Assembly (NCBI GenBank): GCA_023416545.1
Contig: JAEZHO010000454.1
Coordinates: 1 to 6,199, forward strand
DNA: 6,199 bases
Reading direction: 5' to 3'
From: Pseudomonadota bacterium
GTDB lineage: Bacteria > Pseudomonadota > Alphaproteobacteria > Rhizobiales > Rhizobiaceae
Notes under the pieces: model-generated
Told to the model about the DNA's origin: nothing
The model's input: only the letters and a program-made list of their open reading frames with translations
The model's database searches: none
Shown: in pieces, positions 1-6,186 of the stretch
Layout: each line of letters opens with the position of its first letter
Numbering within the stretch: the first letter of the stretch is position 1
Made by a program: the position numbers and the translations under genes

Positions 1-105
1 GGCCCCGGGCAAATTGCCGGAGGCCGGTCTCGTCGGATTCTGGCCTACACAAAGCGGCCACAAAGCGCAATGCCACCTTGTGGGGAAGGGGCCCCGGAGA
101 GGTGG
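1..105. other. Non-coding flank downstream of the acyl synthase-like gene
   Basis: No gene is supported here. The stretch follows the stop of the minus-strand acyl synthase-like gene. It contains an 11-bp palindrome at 8-18 (GGCAAATTGCC) and a 9-bp direct repeat, CACAAAGCG, at 48-56 and 59-67. A possible stem pairs CCACCT (73-78) with AGGTGG (100-105), its loop holding the palindrome GGGGCCCC (88-95). That stem sits just past the stop codon and could slow or end transcription, but no T-run follows it on the minus strand, so I do not call an intrinsic terminator. Confidence 0.4.
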
Positions 106-855
106 TCAGTTGGGGAGCGGCGCGGTCACGGTGTCGGCATGAGCGGATCTCGCGGTCGGAAGTATGGTCAGCGGCGGGATGCCGCCGAGCGCGCTGCGGT
201 CGAACATCAGCCGGCGCTCATAGGGTTGCGAATCGAAGAACGGATAACGGCGCATCAGCTTTGGACGGACCTCGCGTGGCCGCGAGGCAAGGAGGGTCAG
301 CTCGAAGCCGTAGGTTTCCGTCATCGTCGGCGGAACCACCGTGTCCGCATTGAATACGCGTCGATAAAACGCGGCATGCGCCGGGCGGATATGCTGGAGG
401 ACCCGATCCGTATCAAAATAGATCGCACCCATGATGCTGGGGCGAAGTGTCAGGTATGAGATCGACGGGAGCTCTCCCACGACGTCCGGATCTGCCGCGA
501 AACGCGCGGGGTCGATCAGGGTCATTCCCGCATCCAGAAATGCGTTGACCGCCTCGGGGAATATGCCGCTCGACTGGCACACCCGATGGGCCGGCGTTAC
601 GTGGTGCACGCGAAGCGTGCTTATCAGTTCCTCGTAATAATACACGCCGAAGACGTAGGCATGAGAATCGAAGTCCACCTCCTCCAGCATGCTGGAGGCA
701 GAGACGGGCAGCACGCCCCTGGCCTTGTAGGCCTTGTATCGGAGCCGTGCGATGTCCTCGAAGTCCTCATGGCTTTCAACCCGGCGATATTCGATGCGAT
801 CCAGAAGGTTCAGTACCTTCAGACCGAAACTGCTTTCAGTAATTGCTTGATCCAC
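106..855 (-). CDS. N-acyl amino acid synthase (FeeM)-like / LuxI-fold acyltransferase
   Basis: The protein (249 aa from this start) resembles the FeeM-type N-acyl amino acid synthases. These share the GNAT-like fold of LuxI acyl-homoserine lactone synthases and move an acyl chain from acyl-ACP to an amino acid. Numbering from the longer start (864), the supporting signs are an N-terminal RLRYKAYKARG segment (residues 40-50) like the Arg/aromatic substrate-entry region of LuxI proteins; an acidic stretch EEVDFDSHAYVFGVY (61-75) followed by STLRV (82-86), matching the D-x-D...R core; and LIDPARFAADP (116-126) and TETYGFELTLLASRP (182-196), which resemble the C-terminal half of FeeM. No signal peptide or membrane helix is seen, so it is cytosolic. 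A GTG at 864 is also possible, but the only SD-like sequence, AAGG at 865-868, directly abuts it; that sequence lies 9 nt from the GTG at 855, which I therefore prefer. An in-frame stop at 874-876 rules out longer starts. It lies downstream of the EAL gene on the same strand, but a 220-base gap suggests its own promoter. The exact product (acyl amino acid, lactone or other) cannot be read from sequence. Confidence 0.75.
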   Translation of the reverse strand: MDQAITESSFGLKVLNLLDRIEYRRVESHEDFEDIARLRYKAYKARGVLPVSASSMLEEVDFDSHAYVFGVYYYEELISTLRVHHVTPAHRVCQSSGIFPEAVNAFLDAGMTLIDPARFAADPDVVGELPSISYLTLRPSIMGAIYFDTDRVLQHIRPAHAAFYRRVFNADTVVPPTMTETYGFELTLLASRPREVRPKLMRRYPFFDSQPYERRLMFDRSALGGIPPLTILPTARSAHADTVTAPLPN

Positions 856-883
856 TGCGCGCACCCTTGATGATTAACAAGGG

Positions 884-912
884 ATTAACGGCCATGACGG
901 AAAGTCGTGCAA
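884..912 (-). promoter_or_regulatory. Candidate promoter of the acyl synthase-like gene
   Basis: Read on the minus strand, TTGCAC (907-912) is followed after 17 bases by GTTAAT (884-889), a fair sigma-70-type -35/-10 pair. It would start transcription near 877, giving a leader of about 12-22 bases before the GTG start. The 40-bp palindrome at 922-961 would lie just upstream of the -35, a usual place for an activator site. The -10 matches the consensus at only four of six positions, so this is tentative. Confidence 0.3.
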
Positions 913-921
913 CAGGCTTCG

Positions 922-961
922 GCATAGTTAACAATGTTTCAATTAACATGGTTAACTATGC
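922..961. repeat. 40-bp near-perfect inverted repeat (candidate operator)
   Basis: The arms GCATAGTTAAC (922-932) and GTTAACTATGC (951-961) are perfect 11-bp inverted copies. Inside them, after one mismatched position, ATGTT (934-938) pairs with AACAT (945-949) around the centre TCAATT, so 16 of 17 positions are symmetric. The AT-rich block stands out from the GC-rich surroundings, and TTAAC occurs five times between 874 and 956. No T-run follows on either strand, which argues against an intrinsic terminator. Its place just upstream of the acyl synthase-like gene fits a regulator binding site, though no regulator gene is in the window. Confidence 0.6.
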
Positions 962-1049
962 AACGCCCCGGAATTCAGGGGGTCGGCATGCTCATTCATG
1001 TTTCAATTCACATGGTTGCCCCTGCCGGGACCCTTGGATCAGGGGGTCG
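934..1049. repeat. Two repeat units with a 64-bp period
   Basis: Two units share the same layout. Block 1 is ATGTTTCAATTnACATGGTT at 934-953 and 998-1017 (19 of 20 identical). Block 2 is TCAGGGGGTCG at 975-985 and 1039-1049 (11 of 11). The spacer between blocks is exactly 21 bases in both units but clearly diverged. Both blocks are displaced by exactly 64 bases, so this is one partially conserved tandem duplication rather than two chance repeats. It lies between the EAL gene and the acyl synthase-like gene and does not enter either coding region. The first unit overlaps the 40-bp inverted repeat. Function is unknown; paired protein-binding sites is one possibility. Confidence 0.7.
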
Positions 1050-1075
1050 AGCGGACAGGCGAACGGAGGGGAGGT

Positions 1076-3340
1076 TCAGTTTCCGGAGACTTCCTGAAGC
1101 CCGTCGGTCGCGGCCAGCAGAGCGGCGATTTCCTCCGACGTGACGGGTGTTGAGAAGAGGAAGCCCTGGATGATGTCGGCAAGAGCGTACTTGTTGAGGA
1201 GCGCGAGCTGCTGCTTGGTTTCGACGCCCTCGATGACGACCTTCAGCCCGAGTTCGCGTGTAAGATGCACGATGCCCTTGAGGAGTTTCAGGCGTCTTGC
1301 ATCGCTGTTGACGTTCCGGACGAAGGCCCGGTCGATCTTGACGACGTCGAGCGGCAGCGAATCGAGGTAGCTGAGGCTTGAGAAACCGGTTCCGAAATCG
1401 TCGATCGAGATCGTCACTCCCATGGCCCGCAATGCTTCGAGGTGGGCGCAGACGGCGACCGGCTCTTCCATGAAGAAGCTTTCCGTCACTTCGACGTGCA
1501 GACGGCTGGCGGGCAGGCCGTGACGGGCCAGCGTATCCATGATCCAGTTGATCATCTCGCTGCAGTGAAGGTCGTTTACGGAAAGGTTCACAGACACTGA
1601 CACGGGTTGCGGCCAGGCCGCACAGTCCCGGCAAGCGCTGTCGATCACGAACTTCGTGATCTCGGAAACGAGCCCCATGTCCTCGGAAAGGGGGACGAAG
1701 ATGTTCGGCGCGATCGGGCCCTTTTCGGGATGCGTCCACCGCGCGAGTGCTTCGCAGCACACGATCACGTTGCCATCCGGGGAGTACATGGGCTGGTATG
1801 CGACCGTCAGCGCTTCGTCCTGGATTGCCTGCCTGAGGTCGGCCCGCAGCTTCTGGCCCTCAAAGTAGATTGCATCCATCTCCGGACGGAAGGCGCTCAG
1901 GAAGCCGTTGCCTCGCGTCTTCGCATCATTGAGGGCGAGGTCGGTCTTGATCTGCCACGGTTCAAGTTCGAACTCGTCGGCATCCAGGATGAGGTAGCCA
2001 CCGTTCAGCGCGACCGAAATGCGGTGTTGGTCGATGTCGTAGGTGCCCTGGAGGGCCTGGTGTATGGCACGAATGCAGGCAAGGATTTCCGCTTCGCCGT
2101 CGGCGCTCATGAGCACCGCGAAGCGGTCGCCGATCATTCGGGCGACGACCGCCCTCGCACCTGCAGCGGCCAGCAACCTCGACGCAATCGACTTCAGAAG
2201 CGCGTCGCCGATCCTGTGTCCACGCACGTCGTTGACATGGCGGAAGCCCTCGATGTCAAGGAGAAGCAAGCCGACCTGGCCGTCTGCCAGAAGGAGACGA
2301 TCGGCGCAAAGCTCTCCGAAATACACCGAGTTCGGCAGGCCGGTGAGGGGATCGTAGCAGGCAAGATGGCGGATCTTCTCTTCCGCGGCGATGCGGGAGG
2401 TCGCGTCCTCGAAGACCAGAACGAAGCCGCCGTCCGCGCGGCGGCTCGCGGTGGCGTCGAGATGGGAGCCACCGGGCATCTCGATCGTCAGCTGAACCGA
2501 CCCCGTCGGCTTGAGGCGATCGACCGCCTTCCGCAGTCTTGCATGGGAGGTCCCGAGGGAGCTTTCCAGCAAGGGCCAGAACGGCTGCCCCTCGATCACG
2601 TCCCTGGGTTTGAGGCGGAGGAGGTTGGGAACCTGGCGGTTGGCAACCTGGATCAGTCCCGCTTCATCGACCATGATCAGGCCGTGAGAGATCGTCTTCA
2701 GGGCCAGATCGAAGCGCCCGGCTATGCGGGCGACGTCGCGGGAGGCGAGCACGTTCTTGTAGAGGAAGTCCTTCACGCCGTTCGCCATGGATCGCGTCGT
2801 GATGCCGAACGGGATCAGGAACAGGGACAGGAGGATCAGGTGGATCTCGCCCGTGAAGAAGCAGGCGACCACAATGGGCAGGCAGCATCCGAGCGTCTGG
2901 AGGTTTACCGCCAGCTGGGAGCCGTAGTTTCGGCCGACGATCGACACCATGGAGGCCATGGTGATGGCGATGCACATGAAGGCAACGATGGTGTCGCGTA
3001 ACACCATGACCGCATAGCCGCTGGCGAGCCCGAGCAGCAGGGCCGTGGATGCGGCGCCATAGACATAGTTGAGTTCCCAGCTTCGGATCTCCTCGTGGGA
3101 GAGCTGGTTCTTGTCGACCTGATCAAATCGGCGGAACCAGTAGAGCCGGTAGGCGAAGACGCTTACGAAGGCGAGCGCCAGCCAGAGGTAGAACGCGGAA
3201 TCGGAATAGGCATAGATCAGCACGCACGACAGGAGGTGGACAACCATCCCGGTGAAAAGTGTCCCGCGGTTTCCAAACAGCGACGTCACGAAGGACAGGT
3301 AGACATCCGTCGGAAGCGTCGTTGCGTCTTGCGCTCTCAT
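1076..3340 (-). CDS. Membrane-bound PAS-GGDEF-EAL c-di-GMP phosphodiesterase (degenerate GGDEF)
   Basis: This 754-residue inner-membrane protein probably breaks down cyclic di-GMP. Six hydrophobic helices lie at about 29-46, 49-68, 94-113, 116-136, 142-162 and 165-183; I cannot assign this sensor to a named family. A PAS-like region covers about 205-315. The GGDEF domain begins at DPLTGLPN (330-337), but its signature is I403-G-D-R-F407, with the key Glu replaced by Arg and the first Gly by Ile, and no RxxD inhibitory site precedes it. It should therefore lack cyclase activity, though it may still bind GTP. The EAL domain (about 495-740) looks intact: E530-A-L, N585, E617, D647-D648, loop 6 FGTGFSSLSYL (649-659), K668, E704, and Q725 in QGF. 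The ATG at 3338-3340 is backed by a GAGG site 8 bases upstream. The neighbouring acyl synthase-like gene runs the same way. Such proteins usually govern motility versus biofilm choices, but the particular output here is unknown. Confidence 0.92.
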   Translation of the reverse strand: MRAQDATTLPTDVYLSFVTSLFGNRGTLFTGMVVHLLSCVLIYAYSDSAFYLWLALAFVSVFAYRLYWFRRFDQVDKNQLSHEEIRSWELNYVYGAASTALLLGLASGYAVMVLRDTIVAFMCIAITMASMVSIVGRNYGSQLAVNLQTLGCCLPIVVACFFTGEIHLILLSLFLIPFGITTRSMANGVKDFLYKNVLASRDVARIAGRFDLALKTISHGLIMVDEAGLIQVANRQVPNLLRLKPRDVIEGQPFWPLLESSLGTSHARLRKAVDRLKPTGSVQLTIEMPGGSHLDATASRRADGGFVLVFEDATSRIAAEEKIRHLACYDPLTGLPNSVYFGELCADRLLLADGQVGLLLLDIEGFRHVNDVRGHRIGDALLKSIASRLLAAAGARAVVARMIGDRFAVLMSADGEAEILACIRAIHQALQGTYDIDQHRISVALNGGYLILDADEFELEPWQIKTDLALNDAKTRGNGFLSAFRPEMDAIYFEGQKLRADLRQAIQDEALTVAYQPMYSPDGNVIVCCEALARWTHPEKGPIAPNIFVPLSEDMGLVSEITKFVIDSACRDCAAWPQPVSVSVNLSVNDLHCSEMINWIMDTLARHGLPASRLHVEVTESFFMEEPVAVCAHLEALRAMGVTISIDDFGTGFSSLSYLDSLPLDVVKIDRAFVRNVNSDARRLKLLKGIVHLTRELGLKVVIEGVETKQQLALLNKYALADIIQGFLFSTPVTSEEIAALLAATDGLQEVSGN

Positions 3341-3614
3341 GGGTTGCCCCTCGTCTCGACCCCACCCTGACCGAGACAGTTAAATGATTTCTCCGAATCG
3401 GTAGCCCTTCCCCTGGGAAGGCGAGGGTTTGTTCGGTTTTTGCTTAACAGAACACAAAGACGCTTACGCGAAAATTCGCACCCTCTCTCCATTGGCTGGT
3501 GAACGGCGGCAGACGAAGCAGGACTCTAACATCTTTCGGCGCCGAGCGAGAGCCATCCTCCCCCGGAACGGGCGCAGAAGCCTTGAAAACCAGTGCATCG
3601 GGCCTGCGGGGCGA

Positions 3615-3643
3615 TTGCTTTTTACGGTTCCAGCACATACAGG
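3615..3643 (+). promoter_or_regulatory. Weak candidate promoter for the TRAP operon
   Basis: TTGCTT (3615-3620) and TACAGG (3638-3643) are spaced by 17 bases and lie about 80 bases ahead of the small-permease start. The -10 agrees with the sigma-70 consensus at only three positions. A sigma-54 alternative using TTGC at 3615-3618 fails because no GG lies at the required distance upstream. This is the best pair I could find, not a firm call. Confidence 0.22.
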
Positions 3644-3707
3644 TCGCCGACGACCATACGTGACCTTGCCATCGAAACGAGCGGTGGCGACGGCCGCAAG
3701 CTTCGAC

Positions 3708-3712
3708 AGGAG
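3708..3712 (+). promoter_or_regulatory. Ribosome binding site that sets the dctQ start
   Basis: AGGAG lies 9 bases ahead of the ATG at 3722. The alternative in-frame ATG at 3593 lacks such a site and would add 43 residues of polar, non-family-like sequence, so the start at 3722 is preferred. Confidence 0.8.
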
Positions 3713-3721
3713 AAGAAAAAC

Positions 3722-4282
3722 ATGGCTGCGCTGCTCGCGCTCAGTCGCGCGATCGATGCCGTAACGACGGTCATCGGGAAATCCGTCTCATGGCTGCTGC
3801 TGGCGGCGGTACTGATCAGCACCGGCAATGCCATCCTTCGCAAGGCGCTGGATATCTCGTCGAATGCCTGGCTGGAAATCCAGTGGTATCTCTTCGGCAC
3901 CGTCTTCATGCTGGCCGCCGGCTATGCGCTCCTGAAGAACGAGCATGTCCGCATCGACATCGTCTCCTCGACCTGGAGCAAGCGCACGCGCGACATCATC
4001 GACCTCGTGCTGCACATCATCTTCCTCGTGCCGTTCGCGGCGCTCATGGCCTATCTCGCCTGGCCGTGGTTCTGGCTGTCGTTCAATTCCGGGGAGGTCT
4101 CGTCCAATGCGGGCGGCCTGGTGATCTGGCCGGCGAAGCTCGTCGTCCTCCTCGGCTTCTCGCTCCTCCTGCTGCAGGCCTTCTCCGAGATCATCAAGCG
4201 CTTTGCCGTCGTCACCGGCCGGATCGAGGATCCGCGCGAGGACACGACCGGTGAAATGCCGCCGGCCGCGACGGAGGTCTGA
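3722..4282 (+). CDS. dctQ: TRAP transporter small permease subunit (DctQ family)
   Basis: This 186-residue inner-membrane protein is the small, four-helix subunit of a tripartite ATP-independent periplasmic (TRAP) transporter. It pairs with the large subunit encoded just downstream, and the pair uses an ion gradient to import a substrate handed over by a periplasmic binding protein. Helices are seen at about 19-38, 52-72, 92-114 and 133-155. The typical DctQ signature follows helix 2 as NEHVRIDIV (73-81), and the W-rich stretch AWPWFWLSFNSGE (113-125) follows helix 3. Length is normal for the family. The style resembles the FcbT2 branch (COG4665, mannitol/chloroaromatic type), whose relatives handle 2-keto acids or lactate, but the substrate cannot be fixed without the binding protein. 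The symbol dctQ is used in the generic family sense. Confidence 0.92.
   Translation: MAALLALSRAIDAVTTVIGKSVSWLLLAAVLISTGNAILRKALDISSNAWLEIQWYLFGTVFMLAAGYALLKNEHVRIDIVSSTWSKRTRDIIDLVLHIIFLVPFAALMAYLAWPWFWLSFNSGEVSSNAGGLVIWPAKLVVLLGFSLLLLQAFSEIIKRFAVVTGRIEDPREDTTGEMPPAATEV
4273..4278 (+). promoter_or_regulatory. Ribosome binding site of dctM inside the end of dctQ
   Basis: A strong GGAGGT lies within the last codons of the small-permease gene, 6 bases ahead of the GTG start at 4285. It supports that GTG start and suggests coupled translation of the two permease subunits. Confidence 0.85.
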
Positions 4283-4284
4283 GC

Positions 4285-6186
4285 GTGATCGACTTCATCG
4301 CACACAATCTTCCGCTGATCATGTTCTCCAGCGTCATGCTGCTGCTGCTGCTCGGTTATCCGGTGGCCTTCACGCTGGCGGCGGGGGGGCTCATCTATTT
4401 CGTGCTGGGCGTGGAGCTTTCCGCCATCTCGCCGGAAATCCGGCTGTTCTGGCCGCTCCTGCAATCCCATCCCGAGCGCATCTACGGCATCATGTACAAT
4501 GATACGCTGCTGGCGATCCCCTTCTTCACCTTCATGGGGATCATCCTGGAGCGGTCGCGCATGGCCGAAGACCTGCTCGACACGATCGGCCAGCTGTTCG
4601 GCCCGATCCGCGGCGGCCTTGCCTACGCGGTCATCCTCGTCGGCGCGCTGCTCGGCGCAACGACCGGCGTCGTCGCCGCTTCCGTCATGGCCATGGGCCT
4701 GATCTCGCTGCCGATCATGATGCGCTACGGCTACAACCGGCCGCTGGTTTCCGGCACGATCGCCGCCTCCGGCACGCTGGCGCAGATCGTCCCGCCGTCG
4801 CTCGTCCTCATCGTCATGGCCGACCAGCTCGGACGCTCGGTCGGCGACATGTATGTCGGCGCGCTCTATCCGGCGTTGCTGATCGTCGCGGCCTACTGCC
4901 TCTACATCTTCGCGGTCACCATGGTGAAGCCGCAATGGGCGCCGGCGCTGCCGAGCGAAGCCCGCACGCTCGGCTCCGGCGTGACCTCGCTGATCGTCAT
5001 GATGGTGATCGGCGTCGTGCTCTACTATCTCGGCATGTACGTGCTGTTCACCGGCATCCAGTCGCCGGAATGGCAGCAGGTGACGGCCATGGCCTTCTCC
5101 GTCGGCGTCGTCTACGCGGTGGCGCTGTTCAACGGCCGCACCGAGAAGAAGCTGATCTCGCGGCTGGCCGAGCAGGTCATCATCGTGCTCATCCCGCCGC
5201 TGGCGCTGATCTTCCTCGTCCTCGGCACGATCTTCCTCGGCATCGCCACGCCGACCGAGGGTGGTGCGATGGGAGCGACCGGCGCGCTGCTGCTTGCGCT
5301 CGCAAAGGGCCGCCTCAGCTTCGCGACCGTCAAGAACGCGCTCGACGCCACGACGAAGCTTTCCGCCTTCGTGATGATGATCCTGATCGGCGCCCGCGTC
5401 TTCGGCCTCACCTTCTACGGCATCAACGGCAATGTCTGGATCGAGGAACTGCTCCTGGCGCTGCCGGGCGGCGAGACGGGCTTCCTGATCGTCGTGACGA
5501 TCATCGTCTTCATCCTCGGCTGCTTCCTCGACTTCTTCGAGATCGCCTTCATCATGGTGCCGCTGCTGGCGCCGGTGGCGGAAGCGCACGGGATCGACCT
5601 CGTCTGGTTCGGCATCATCCTCGGCATCAACCTGCAGACGTCCTTCCTGACGCCGCCCTTCGGGTTCTCGCTGTTCTTCCTGCGCTCCATCTCGCCGGTG
5701 GCGCCGTGGGTCGACAAGGTGACGGGCAAGACGATGCCGGCGGTCAAGACCACGGAAATCTATACGGGCGTCTTCCCCTATATCGTCATCCAGTTCGTGA
5801 TGATCATGGTGGTGATCTTCTTCCCCGGCCTTGTGATGCACTACAAGACGGATCACCCGACCGTCGATCCGGCCAATATCCAGATCGACATTCCGGGCTT
5901 CGGCGTCCCGGGTGGCCAGCTCGGCCTGCCTCCGATCGGCGGGCAGCCGGCCCCGGGTGGCGCGCCTGCGGCACCGCCCGCCTTCGGCCTGCCGCCGCTC
6001 AACCTCGGCGGGGAGCCACCGGCACCGGCGGCGCAACCTGCTACCCCGCCCGCGGCTCCGCCGGCCTTCGGACTGCCGCCGCTTCAGGGATTGCCGGGGC
6101 AACAGGCCCCGCAGCCACCAGCTCGACAGCCGGCACAGCCATCCACGCAGCCGGATCTGAGCCAGCCGCCACCGATCAACCAGTAG
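4285..6186 (+). CDS. dctM: TRAP transporter large permease subunit (DctM family) with Pro-rich tail
   Basis: This 633-residue, many-helix inner-membrane protein forms the transport channel of the TRAP system with the small subunit. DctM-type features include LGYPVAFTLAAGG (23-35), AIPFFTFMGIILERS (77-91), a Gly/Ala-rich stretch GALLGATTGVVAASVMAMG (120-138), AQIVPPS (166-172), the conserved GIATPTEGGAMG (319-330) and LTPPFGFSLFFLR (455-467). Two extra helices at about 231-255 and 264-283, and a final helix at about 494-520, make it longer than the roughly 430-residue classical DctM; this fits the FcbT3 branch (COG4664). After residue 525 comes a non-membrane tail of about 110 residues rich in Pro, Ala, Gly and Gln. 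It holds PAAPPAFGLPPL twice (561-572 and 589-600) and a related GLPP at 547-550. The GTG start lies two bases after the dctQ stop. No binding-protein gene follows within the 13 remaining bases. Substrate is unknown; 2-keto acids, lactate or similar acids are guesses from the branch. Confidence 0.93.
   Translation: MIDFIAHNLPLIMFSSVMLLLLLGYPVAFTLAAGGLIYFVLGVELSAISPEIRLFWPLLQSHPERIYGIMYNDTLLAIPFFTFMGIILERSRMAEDLLDTIGQLFGPIRGGLAYAVILVGALLGATTGVVAASVMAMGLISLPIMMRYGYNRPLVSGTIAASGTLAQIVPPSLVLIVMADQLGRSVGDMYVGALYPALLIVAAYCLYIFAVTMVKPQWAPALPSEARTLGSGVTSLIVMMVIGVVLYYLGMYVLFTGIQSPEWQQVTAMAFSVGVVYAVALFNGRTEKKLISRLAEQVIIVLIPPLALIFLVLGTIFLGIATPTEGGAMGATGALLLALAKGRLSFATVKNALDATTKLSAFVMMILIGARVFGLTFYGINGNVWIEELLLALPGGETGFLIVVTIIVFILGCFLDFFEIAFIMVPLLAPVAEAHGIDLVWFGIILGINLQTSFLTPPFGFSLFFLRSISPVAPWVDKVTGKTMPAVKTTEIYTGVFPYIVIQFVMIMVVIFFPGLVMHYKTDHPTVDPANIQIDIPGFGVPGGQLGLPPIGGQPAPGGAPAAPPAFGLPPLNLGGEPPAPAAQPATPPAAPPAFGLPPLQGLPGQQAPQPPARQPAQPSTQPDLSQPPPINQ
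5965..6084 (+). repeat. In-frame repeat in the DctM tail
   Basis: The 36-base coding units at 5965-6000 and 6049-6084 both translate to PAAPPAFGLPPL, with a period of 84 bases (28 codons). Synonymous differences between them (for example GGC CTG versus GGA CTG, and CTC versus CTT at the end) show that the protein sequence is kept while the DNA has drifted. This suggests an older duplication with the peptide maintained. Confidence 0.75.

Larger units (their letters stand above)
3341..3721. other. Divergent intergenic region without a supportable gene
   Basis: This 381-base stretch separates the minus-strand c-di-GMP gene from the plus-strand TRAP genes and must carry promoters for both. Short open frames cross it on both strands, but they have arginine-rich or random-looking translations and no good ribosome sites, so I do not call them genes. 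Palindromes are present: CCTTCCC/GGGAAGG at 3406-3421, GCGAAAATTCGC at 3468-3479 and TCGGCGCCGA at 3536-3545. A T-run lies at 3437-3441. I could not identify a convincing promoter for the minus-strand gene. Confidence 0.5.

Noticed and set aside
922..961. The 40-bp inverted repeat as an intrinsic terminator of the EAL transcript
   Set aside because: The stem is AT-rich rather than GC-rich and no T-run follows on the minus strand.
934..1049. CRISPR-like array
   Set aside because: There are only two units, no third repeat and no cas gene; the conserved part is split into two blocks.
1607..3001. 464-codon open frame on the plus strand opposite the EAL gene
   Set aside because: It is the complement of a clear PAS-GGDEF-EAL gene; its translation has no family features and its length follows from codon bias.
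3601..3620. Sigma-54 promoter ahead of the TRAP genes
   Set aside because: TTGC is present at 3615-3618, but the GG that should lie 10 bases before the GC is missing.
3593..3721. Longer N-terminus for the small TRAP permease, starting at 3593
   Set aside because: It would add 43 polar residues not seen in the family, and a good AGGAG site points to the ATG at 3722.
3429..3764. Small gene in the divergent spacer (111 codons, plus strand), and 3444-3638 on the minus strand
   Set aside because: Neither has a good ribosome site or a recognisable protein, and the first runs into the start of the small permease in another frame.
4051..6102. Very long open frame (683 codons) on the minus strand opposite dctM
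   Set aside because: It lies entirely opposite two well-supported membrane-protein genes, and its translation is a low-complexity Arg/Asp/His/Glu mix, as expected from reading GC-rich, third-position-biased codons backwards. It has no recognisable domain.
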